A stretch of DNA of 8,674 nt, from assembly GCA_030671905.1 (NCBI GenBank), contig DAOVHK010000055.1:1-8674 (forward strand), in the 5' to 3' direction. Shown here piece after piece: positions 1-5,181 of this stretch. The notes beneath the pieces are model-generated. The model saw only the letters and a list, made by a program, of their open reading frames with translations, was not told the DNA's origin and did not search any database. The DNA comes from Clostridia bacterium. Lineage in GTDB: Bacteria; UBA6262; WVXT01. The translations under genes and the position numbers were made by a program. Numbering within the stretch: position 1 is the stretch's first letter; every line of letters starts with the position of its first letter.

Positions 1-27
1 AGTCGGTGAGCAGGCAGGTCACCGACT
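1..27 (+). promoter_or_regulatory. Stem-loop in the pilin mRNA leader
   Basis: Bases 1-9 (AGTCGGTGA) and 19-27 (TCACCGACT) are perfect reverse complements around a 9-base loop. The hairpin lies 13 bases before the pilin ribosome binding site and does not cover it. No T tract follows, so it is not a standard terminator. A leader hairpin that stabilises an abundant mRNA is one reading. The window edge cuts the region, so it could also be the last arm of a larger structured RNA. The pairing is seen directly; the role is inferred. Confidence 0.45.
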
Positions 28-40
28 GAAACGAAGTGAA

Positions 41-50
41 AGGAGGTGAT
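41..50 (+). promoter_or_regulatory. Consensus ribosome binding site of the pilin gene
   Basis: AGGAGGTGAT matches the full anti-Shine-Dalgarno complement at the 3' end of 16S rRNA. AGGAGG ends nine bases before the GTG at 56. This fixes the unusual GTG start and suggests very strong translation, as expected for a major pilin. It is the strongest such site in the window. Confidence 0.85.
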
Positions 51-55
51 ACAGA

Positions 56-484
56 GTGTTGAGATTTCATAGAAAGAGCAAAGGTTTTACCTTGATTGAG
101 TTGATGATTGTGGTGGCAATTATTGGTATTCTGGCAGCAATCGCCATCCCCAGGTTTGCTAACCTGATTGACAGAGCCAGGGAGGCGAGGACCCAGGGTA
201 ACCTCGGTTCCGTCAGGTCGGCAATGGCTATCTGCTACGGTGCTACCGATGGTACCTGGCCAGCCACAATATTGGCCATGGTTCCAACCTACATAGACGC
301 GGTTCCCGGGGTTTTACTTCCTTCTGCCATGCATGCTCAGGTTGCTCCTGGTGATAGTACCGAGGCAGCTGTTGCTGGCGATGTTGGGAATTGGTTCTAC
401 AACGGTGCTGCTGCTATTGGAGGAGTGGTCAACATTAATTGCACCCACGCCGCTAGTGGAGGCGAACTAGTCAACACCTGGTAA
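56..484 (+). CDS. pilA: Type IV major pilin-like prepilin
   Basis: This 142-residue prepilin has a short basic leader (residues 1-10), cleaved by prepilin peptidase between G10 and F11. The mature protein would begin with N-methylated Phe and has the conserved Glu at mature position 5 (E15). Residues 11-33 form the hydrophobic helix that anchors the subunit in the inner membrane and later packs the pilus core. The C-terminal globular part has two cysteines, C60 and C129, which could form a disulfide, and it ends in NTW. The start is GTG, fixed by the strong ribosome binding site. The gene is visibly more GC-rich than its neighbours (38 of 60 bases in 181-240, against 17 of 60 in 601-660), which fits a highly expressed gene. 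Its place at the head of a pil cluster favours a T4P major pilin over a type II secretion pseudopilin, although sequence alone does not exclude the latter. Confidence 0.88.
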   Translation: MLRFHRKSKGFTLIELMIVVAIIGILAAIAIPRFANLIDRAREARTQGNLGSVRSAMAICYGATDGTWPATILAMVPTYIDAVPGVLLPSAMHAQVAPGDSTEAAVAGDVGNWFYNGAAAIGGVVNINCTHAASGGELVNTW

Positions 485-497
485 TCCTTTGCACTGT

Positions 498-580
498 ATA
501 GGTTGATGTGTCAATTAAGGAAATTAAGCAAATTGGCATGATAATTGGTAAGTAATTAATTGGCCATCAACCTATTTTTT
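498..580 (+). terminator. Long AT-rich hairpin with T tract after the pilin gene
   Basis: ATAGGTTGATG (498-508) is the exact reverse complement of 565-575. After a one-base bulge and two more pairs (one G-U), CAATTAA (512-518) pairs with 556-562. About 20 pairs enclose a 37-base loop, and T6 (575-580) follows the 3' arm. It begins 14 bases after the pilin stop, so it is best read as an intrinsic terminator that separates abundant pilin mRNA from the ABC genes. The loop is larger than usual. The region also carries AATTGG three times (531, 543, 558), so a regulatory or small mobile palindrome is an alternative. Confidence 0.65.
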
Positions 581-588
581 ATTATCTA

Positions 589-1320
589 ATGGTGGCAATA
601 AGAACAGAAAATCTGACAAAAATCTATATAAGAAAACACCTCTTTAGCTCAAAGAAAACAAATGCCTTAGAGAATCTAAATCTCGAAATCGAAGACAGAA
701 AGGTTTTCGGGCTTTTAGGACTGAACGGTTCAGGAAAGACAACCTTACTTAAGCTTCTGGTAGGCTTGCTCTTTCCCACAAAAGGTTCTGTCTATATTTT
801 TGAGCAGAAATTCCCCCACCTATCTCTACTCTCCAGAATCGGTTATCTCCCCGAATTCCCCTGTTTCCTTATGTATCTTACGGCAAGTGAAATACTCCAT
901 TTTTATGGTAAGCTTTATGGCCTTTCTACAAAAGAAAGAGAGAAGAAGGTAGAGGAGACATTAGATTTGGTAGACCTTAAGGAGAACAGGAACGACCGTT
1001 TAGCCGACTTCTCCAAAGGAATGCTGGAGAGGATAGGTATGGCTCAGGTTCTTCTCCACGACCCGGAACTTCTGCTACTGGATGAGCCCACTTCCGGACT
1101 CGACCCCCTGGGAATTAAGAAGATGCGCCAGACGATTCTGAGGTTAAAGGAAGAGGGGAAAACAATACTTTTGAGTTCCCATTTCGTTACCGAGGTAGAA
1201 AGAGTCTGTGACCAGGTAGGAATTCTACATAAGGGAAAATTAAAAAGAATAATTAAGATGAGAGGACTGAAAGTTAGCTTAGAGGACCTTTTTACAGAGA
1301 CTGTCTCCGAGGCTGTATAA
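589..1320 (+). CDS. ABC transporter ATP-binding protein linked to the pilus locus
   Basis: A 243-residue cytoplasmic ATPase that would power the permease encoded next. It carries Walker A GLNGSGKT (44-51), a GYLPE segment at the Q-loop position (85-89), a degenerate signature FSKGM (141-145) in place of LSGGQ, Walker B LLLLDEP (161-167), D-loop SGLD (169-172) and the switch His H198. The FSKGM form is typical of the ABC-2/NosF/gliding-type exporter subfamily. It is shorter than many relatives at the C-terminus. The ATG at 589 has no Shine-Dalgarno, and the preceding terminator T tract ends only eight bases upstream. A GTG at 592 is an alternative start. Gene order makes it the likely counterpart of the M. 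xanthus pilus-assembly ATPase PilH; I give no symbol because pilH names a different protein in Pseudomonas. Confidence 0.88.
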   Translation: MVAIRTENLTKIYIRKHLFSSKKTNALENLNLEIEDRKVFGLLGLNGSGKTTLLKLLVGLLFPTKGSVYIFEQKFPHLSLLSRIGYLPEFPCFLMYLTASEILHFYGKLYGLSTKEREKKVEETLDLVDLKENRNDRLADFSKGMLERIGMAQVLLHDPELLLLDEPTSGLDPLGIKKMRQTILRLKEEGKTILLSSHFVTEVERVCDQVGILHKGKLKRIIKMRGLKVSLEDLFTETVSEAV

Positions 1321-2093
1321 TGAAGAAGATATTTGCAATTGCAGAATATACGGTTAAAGAGAACATCAGGCATAAGGTTTTCTATACTATTCTTCTATTT
1401 GCCCTGGTGATTATAATAAGCTCTGTCCTTTTCTCTATGCTTTCAGGAGAAGAAGAGACCAGGGTGATTTTAGATATTGGACTGGGTGCAATTGAAATAT
1501 TCGCTTTCTTGAGTGCCATTTTCGCCGCAGTTGGTCTGGTGTTGGGAGAGATGGAAAATAAGAGCATCTCTCTCATTCTGACAAGACCGGTGAGGCGCTT
1601 CGAATATATTTGGGGGCGCTATTCTGGCATTCTTTCTATCTCCTTGTTCAATATTCTATTAATGTCCTCTGGGCTCCTGTTTCTTCTATTCATTAAGGGC
1701 TGGAGTTTCGACTTCAGGTTCTTACTGGCAGTAACTTTTATTTTCCTTAAAGTGGTAATTATAAGTGCTTTGGCAATTCTTATCTCTCTGATTTCCACTT
1801 CCCCAATTTCCAGCATCTCTATGACTTTCTTCTTATGGGTTCTCGGTCATGTTACTGACCATTTGAAATATTTAAATCACGTATTGCTGGAAGAAGGAGT
1901 TAAAATCACAATATTTCTAAAAGCAATCTACTATCTTTTGCCCAATTTTCAATACTTAAATATTAAAGATTACATAGGTTACCCGAATCCCTTAGTGGGA
2001 ACTACTATTTTCTGGCAGGTAGCCTATAGTTTAGCTTATGCCAGCGTAGCCACTTGGCTTTCAGTTCTCGTTTTCTCCCGAAAAGAATTCTGA
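1320..2093 (+). CDS. ABC-2 type transporter permease
   Basis: A 257-residue integral inner-membrane protein with about six hydrophobic spans (roughly 20-41, 56-78, 103-126, 133-159, 163-177 and 229-252). After the second span it has the segment E77-M-E-N-K followed by LILTRPVRRFEYIWGRY (85-101), the cytoplasmic coupling region typical of NosY-like ABC-2 permeases. Its ATG shares the last base of the ATPase stop (TAATG), and GAGG at 1309-1312 inside the ATPase gene supplies the ribosome binding site, so the two are translationally coupled and form one transporter. In M. xanthus the equivalent membrane protein is PilI. The substrate cannot be told from the sequence. Confidence 0.85.
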   Translation: MKKIFAIAEYTVKENIRHKVFYTILLFALVIIISSVLFSMLSGEEETRVILDIGLGAIEIFAFLSAIFAAVGLVLGEMENKSISLILTRPVRRFEYIWGRYSGILSISLFNILLMSSGLLFLLFIKGWSFDFRFLLAVTFIFLKVVIISALAILISLISTSPISSISMTFFLWVLGHVTDHLKYLNHVLLEEGVKITIFLKAIYYLLPNFQYLNIKDYIGYPNPLVGTTIFWQVAYSLAYASVATWLSVLVFSRKEF

Positions 2094-2106
2094 TAGTTGC
2101 GCCATA

Positions 2107-2215
2107 GTAGTGTAGCCCTTTATGGGCGTAATTATTACGGGGACAAGCCCCTGGGCGACCATAAAGGTCGCCCCTACGCGACCAAAACCTTTACGGGGAT
2201 AAACCCCTACACTAC
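2107..2215. repeat. 109-bp composite palindromic repeat (GTAGTGTAG family)
   Basis: The ends GTAGTGTAG (2107-2115) and CTACACTAC (2207-2215) are perfect inverted repeats. Inside are nested hairpins: CCC/GGG around TTTAT (2116-2126), the palindrome CGTAAT-t-ATTACG (2127-2139), the 8-bp stem GGGCGACC/GGTCGCCC with loop ATAAA (2153-2173), and GGGG/CCCC around ATAAA (2195-2207). The element matches 5110-5162 in inverted orientation, including 26 exact bases at 2190-2215. It looks like a REP/MITE-type non-autonomous intergenic repeat. It fills most of the 161-base gap before the TPR gene, where I see no clear promoter. Confidence 0.85.
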
Positions 2216-2254
2216 AATTAGTCCAGTCGAGGAGGCCGACCTGAAGAGGAAAAA

Positions 2255-2944
2255 ATGAAGAAATCTATTTCTCTACTTATTCTGATTTTGCCTCTCTTGG
2301 GCTTATCTATTTTCGCTCAGTACCAGGTAGAGAAGAGATTTGAATTTCCTCTGCCATCAATAGTAGAGGTGAAGCCTTCTTCTTTTATCTATTTCTGGGG
2401 TAGCTTGCTTGGTCTTCGCCGAGTCTCTTCCGATTTAGCATGGATAAGACTCCTGCAGTATTATGGGACTTTGGAAGGAGAAGAGGAGCACGTTCACCAC
2501 CTACACCATCACCAGAGAGGGGAGTATGAAGAGCTATTTCCTATGTGTCAGGAGGTAGTTCGGCTTGACCCCTATTTTCATTACGCATATCTATTCGGTG
2601 GTGGTACTCTTGCTTTTAATCACCAGCGATACGACGAGGCAATCGAGCTTCTTCAAGAAGGAATCAAAAATAATCCGAAATTCTGGAAGTTCCGCCTGTA
2701 CATAGCAGCAATTGTTTATACTAAGACCAAACAGTATGATAAAGTTGTTCCTCTTCTGGAGGAGGCGATTAGATACAGAGACTGCCCTGAAGTGGTTAAG
2801 ATTTTTCTCGCCAATATCTATAAGGCTAAAGGAGAATATGTAAAAGCAATAGCTATCTGGGAAAATATTCTTGCCACCAACAGGGATGAGTGGGCGAGAT
2901 CAGCAGCGGAGAGTCATCTAAAAGAGATGGAAATTCCCCGTTAG
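2255..2944 (+). CDS. Membrane-anchored TPR protein of the pilus/ABC cluster
   Basis: A 229-residue protein with an N-terminal hydrophobic segment (about 4-21) that is an uncleaved anchor or signal peptide, so the rest is probably periplasmic. A conserved-looking segment, VSSDLAWIRLLQYYG (57-71), is followed by an unusual histidine cluster (H79, H81, H82, H84-H86). Three TPR-like helix pairs follow at about 107-140, 141-175 and 177-212, with pattern residues such as YDEAIELLQEGI and YDKVVPLLEEAI. TPRs usually hold protein partners. AGAGGA at 2245-2250 gives the ribosome binding site for the ATG. It sits between the ABC genes and pilD, roughly where M. xanthus has the accessory gene pilG. An accessory role for the transporter or pilus assembly is inferred; I do not recognise a named family. 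Confidence 0.75.
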   Translation: MKKSISLLILILPLLGLSIFAQYQVEKRFEFPLPSIVEVKPSSFIYFWGSLLGLRRVSSDLAWIRLLQYYGTLEGEEEHVHHLHHHQRGEYEELFPMCQEVVRLDPYFHYAYLFGGGTLAFNHQRYDEAIELLQEGIKNNPKFWKFRLYIAAIVYTKTKQYDKVVPLLEEAIRYRDCPEVVKIFLANIYKAKGEYVKAIAIWENILATNRDEWARSAAESHLKEMEIPR

Positions 2945-3786
2945 AAATAAGGAGCTCTGAGGTTTTATTATTCTATTTTATCATTTTTATTTTAGGTCTG
3001 GGATTTGGCAGTTTTGCTAATGTGTGCATTTATCGCCTACCCCGAGGAGAGTCGATAATCCGGCCAGGCTCGCACTGTCCTAAGTGTGGAAAGCAAATTA
3101 AGTGGTATGACAATATACCATTAATAAGTTATGCTCTTCTCGGAGGAAGATGCCGTTACTGTGGGGAAAAGATATCTCTCCAGTATCCTTTGATAGAGCT
3201 AATAACGGCATTTCTTTTCCTTCTTACCTATCAGAAGTTTCAAGGCGCCCCTTTTACAATATTAATTTTCCTTCTTTTAGTATTGTCTCTAATTATCGTT
3301 TCTACAATAGACCTTCAAACCGGTTACATCCCTAATAAATTCACCTATCCATTGATTATTCTCGGCCTGTTTTCTTCACCTTTCAATTCCTTTCTCAGAG
3401 AGTATAGTGGAATAATAATAAGTAGCTCCAAACAGCTGTCTCTCATTGTCTCTTCTTTTCTGGGACTGTTTGTAGGTGGCGGCATACTCTATTTGATTGC
3501 CTTGTTAGGAAGAAGGATGTTTAAAAGAGAGGCTATGGGAGGTGGAGATATAAAGTTAATCTCTGGAGTAGGTGCTTTTCTGGGAGTGGCCAATGTACTC
3601 TGGGTAATATTTTTAGCAAGTCTCCTGGGTGCGGTAATCGGGAGTGCGTTGAGAATTACTGGTAAATATAAAAAATTTCAGGAAATCGCTTTTGGAACCT
3701 ATATTTCTTTGGGGACAGTATTGGTTTTTCTGTTCCAGCCAGGACTTAATCGTATTTATCTTGACTTAATTTCTATCTGTAAATGA
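2890..3786 (+). CDS. pilD: Prepilin leader peptidase / N-methyltransferase
   Basis: A polytopic inner-membrane aspartyl protease that cleaves prepilins after the leader Gly and methylates the new N-terminal Phe. Seen here: a first span (about 26-43) running into GSFANVCIYRLP, a cytoplasmic zinc-ribbon with CxxC pairs C63/C66 and C88/C91, the first catalytic Asp D141 in TIDLQTGYIPN, and the GxGD-type motif GGGD (217-220) with catalytic D220. Further spans extend to the C-terminus. The 298 residues are somewhat long for the family because of the start. The only in-frame standard start before the first span is GTG 2890, behind a modest AGGG (2882-2885). It overlaps the TPR gene by 55 bases and adds about 25 hydrophilic residues. 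A better ribosome site, AAGGAG (2949-2954), has no ATG, GTG or TTG after it, so the true start is uncertain. Confidence 0.9.
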   Translation: MGEISSGESSKRDGNSPLEIRSSEVLLFYFIIFILGLGFGSFANVCIYRLPRGESIIRPGSHCPKCGKQIKWYDNIPLISYALLGGRCRYCGEKISLQYPLIELITAFLFLLTYQKFQGAPFTILIFLLLVLSLIIVSTIDLQTGYIPNKFTYPLIILGLFSSPFNSFLREYSGIIISSSKQLSLIVSSFLGLFVGGGILYLIALLGRRMFKREAMGGGDIKLISGVGAFLGVANVLWVIFLASLLGAVIGSALRITGKYKKFQEIAFGTYISLGTVLVFLFQPGLNRIYLDLISICK

Positions 3787-3814
3787 GAGAGCTCTGGAAA
3801 TAGGATAAGGAGTA

Positions 3815-3830
3815 GCAGACCTTGGTCTGC
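3815..3830. repeat. Short perfect palindrome after pilD
   Basis: GCAGACC (3815-3821) pairs with GGTCTGC (3824-3830) across TT; in RNA a 6-bp stem with a CTTG loop is more realistic. It begins 28 bases after the pilD stop and no T tract follows. With the element at 3850 it makes a pair of palindromes like the pair after pilM. It may be a repeat unit, a weak terminator or an mRNA 3'-end stabiliser. Confidence 0.6.
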
Positions 3831-3849
3831 GTTTTGGAGTGTCAAACGA

Positions 3850-3905
3850 GTAGGGGTTTGATTTATCGAACCCATCCAGGCGGGCTCAATAAATTGAGCC
3901 CCTAC
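3850..3905. repeat. 56-bp palindromic repeat (GTAGGGG...CCCCTAC)
   Basis: Terminal inverted repeats GTAGGGG (3850-3856) and CCCCTAC (3899-3905) enclose two tandem hairpins. The first is 3854-3861 with 3866-3873 (8 pairs, one T-G) around TTTA; the second is GGGCTCAA/TTGAGCCC (3882-3889 with 3894-3901) around TAAA. It shares the GTAGGGG ends and TTTAT/ATAAA-type loops with the elements at 2107 and 5110 but differs in its stems, so it is probably a divergent member of the same superfamily. It lies just upstream of the pilM promoter. Confidence 0.75.
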
Positions 3906-3915
3906 AGAAAAGTTG

Positions 3916-3945
3916 TTGACAATTATTGTATTTTTGGTATATAAT
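3916..3945 (+). promoter_or_regulatory. Sigma70-type promoter of pilMNOPQ
   Basis: TTGACA (3916-3921) and TATAAT (3940-3945) both match the consensus exactly, with an 18-base spacer that is AT-rich. Transcription would start near 3952, giving a leader of about 14 bases. AGGGG (3956-3960) lies five bases before the pilM ATG. It is the only consensus promoter I can see in the window and implies that pilMNOPQ is transcribed independently of the upstream genes. Confidence 0.85.
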
Positions 3946-3965
3946 TAAGAAAAATAGGGGAAAAA

Positions 3966-5075
3966 ATGGGACTATTTAGTGGTGGTAAAGAATTAGTAGG
4001 TATAGATGTTGGGACTCACTCCATTAAGCTCGTGGGATTGAAAGGAACCCCTGCCAGATGGAGTCTGGCTAAATATGCCATTAGTGAAATTCCTGCGGGC
4101 TCTATCGAAGAGCTTTCTCCTGAAGAGAGAAAGGCAGTAATGACTTCTGCTCTAAAGAATATGCTCTCCACTACAAAAATAAGGACAAAAAAGGTTGCCA
4201 CTTCGGTTTCTGGAAATGCGGTAATTGTTCGTTATGTGAAATTTCCCCGAATGAGCCCTTCCGATTTGGAAAAGACCATCCAATTTGAAGCTGAACCTTA
4301 CATTCCATTTGACATTCGCGAGGTCAATATAAGCACCCACATATTAGGCGACGTTATGGAAGAAGGACAACCAAAGATGGAGACAGTTCTGGTGGGAGCG
4401 AAAAAGGAACTTTTGCAAGAACGGTCGGAGATTATCGAGGGTGCGGGGTTAAAGCTTTTAATAATAGACGTAGATGCCTTTGCTTTAGAAAATGCTTATG
4501 AAATTACCAGAGATAAAGAACATGCAGAGACGGTGATGTTGCTCAATCTGGGAGCGACAACATCCAACATTAATATTCTCGAAAATGGCATTTCAAAAAT
4601 TGTGCGGGATATATTTATTGCTGGCAATAGTTTTACCAGGGCAATTCAGAAGAATTTGCAAGTCGAGTATCCAGAAGCAGAGAATCTAAAAAGGAAATAT
4701 GGCTTGACTTTAACAGGCGCAGAAGAAGAATTGGAAAGTATAGCTGCCAAAGATGAAACAAAAGTCCAGGTTTCCACTATCCTGATGCCACTTATCCGTG
4801 AACTTGTGGGAGAGGTTCGCAGGTCAATCGATTATTACCAGGCGCAGACCGGGGGAGAAAAGAGCGTAGACAGGATTATGCTAAGTGGTGGTAGTTCGAA
4901 GTTAAATAACCTGGATAGATTTTTGAGTGATGAACTCGGGTTGCCGGTAGATATAAATAATCCTTTCCGGGGAATAGATACAGCAAGAATTTCTGGTACA
5001 GATTGGCAGGAGCTGGCTCCTTTATTTGCTGTGGCTGTAGGGCTGGCTACCAGGCGCGAAGGGGACACCAGATAG
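3966..5075 (+). CDS. pilM: Type IV pilus actin-like ATPase PilM
   Basis: A 369-residue cytoplasmic protein of the FtsA/actin fold that docks on the cytoplasmic tail of PilN and links the inner-membrane alignment complex to the motor side. Visible nucleotide-binding elements are phosphate-1 VGIDVGTHSIKLVG (11-24), phosphate-2 LLNLGATTSNINIL (192-205) and the adenosine motif IMLSGGSSKLNNL (304-316). The C-terminus has the family's NPFRGI segment (332-337). Phosphate-2 has Asn194 where many relatives have Asp. There is no membrane segment. The length is normal (about 350-370). The ATG is set by AGGGG five bases upstream and the promoter at 3916. It is the first gene of the alignment operon, but 106 bases of palindromes separate it from pilN. 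Confidence 0.93.
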   Translation: MGLFSGGKELVGIDVGTHSIKLVGLKGTPARWSLAKYAISEIPAGSIEELSPEERKAVMTSALKNMLSTTKIRTKKVATSVSGNAVIVRYVKFPRMSPSDLEKTIQFEAEPYIPFDIREVNISTHILGDVMEEGQPKMETVLVGAKKELLQERSEIIEGAGLKLLIIDVDAFALENAYEITRDKEHAETVMLLNLGATTSNINILENGISKIVRDIFIAGNSFTRAIQKNLQVEYPEAENLKRKYGLTLTGAEEELESIAAKDETKVQVSTILMPLIRELVGEVRRSIDYYQAQTGGEKSVDRIMLSGGSSKLNNLDRFLSDELGLPVDINNPFRGIDTARISGTDWQELAPLFAVAVGLATRREGDTR

Positions 5076-5080
5076 AAAGT

Positions 5081-5100
5081 GACAGAGCGATAGCTCTGTC
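5081..5100. repeat. 8-bp perfect hairpin directly after pilM
   Basis: GACAGAGC (5081-5088) and GCTCTGTC (5093-5100) pair perfectly around GATA, starting five bases after the pilM stop. The bases that follow (TCAATG) are not a T tract, so efficient termination is doubtful. It may protect the pilM 3' end or cause partial polarity between pilM and pilN. A GTAGGGG-type repeat follows nine bases later, the same arrangement as after pilD. Confidence 0.65.
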
Positions 5101-5109
5101 TCAATGTAG

Positions 5110-5162
5110 GTAGTGTAGGGGTTTATCCCCGTAAAAATTACGTCCATAAGAGGCTACACTAC
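5110..5162. repeat. 53-bp palindromic repeat, inverted copy of 2107-2215
   Basis: GTAGTGTAG (5110-5118) and CTACACTAC (5154-5162) are perfect terminal inverted repeats. Inner hairpins are GGGG/CCCC around TTTAT (5118-5130) and CGTAA/TTACG around AAA (5130-5142). Its reverse complement matches 2107-2152 at 40 of 46 positions by hand alignment, and 5110-5135 is the exact reverse complement of 2190-2215. The shorter copy lacks the middle hairpin module of the longer one. It ends 19 bases before the pilN start, inside the pilM-pilN gap. Confidence 0.85.
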
Positions 5163-5181
5163 ATTTAGAAGATGTTAAAAG

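Noticed and set aside
1..30. Possible 3' end of a c-di-GMP (GEMM-I) riboswitch, from AGGCAG-GTCACCGA resembling the family's terminal segment
   Set aside because: The same bases form a perfect local 9-bp hairpin, and none of the conserved ligand-binding core is in the window. Not claimable without upstream sequence.
56..484. Geobacter-like truncated conductive pilin (e-pilin)
   Set aside because: The protein is 142 residues with a full globular domain, not the short helix-only form, and aromatic residues are not concentrated along the helix.
1044..1373. Minus-strand open frame of 109 codons inside the ABC ATPase gene
   Set aside because: It is antisense to clear ATPase motifs, has no recognisable domain, and its composition follows from the coding strand.
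2094..2254. CRISPR-like or riboswitch-like array between the permease and TPR genes
   Set aside because: The repeats are nested inverted repeats of unequal length, not direct repeats with uniform spacers, and the same element occurs inverted elsewhere, which fits an intergenic repeat family.
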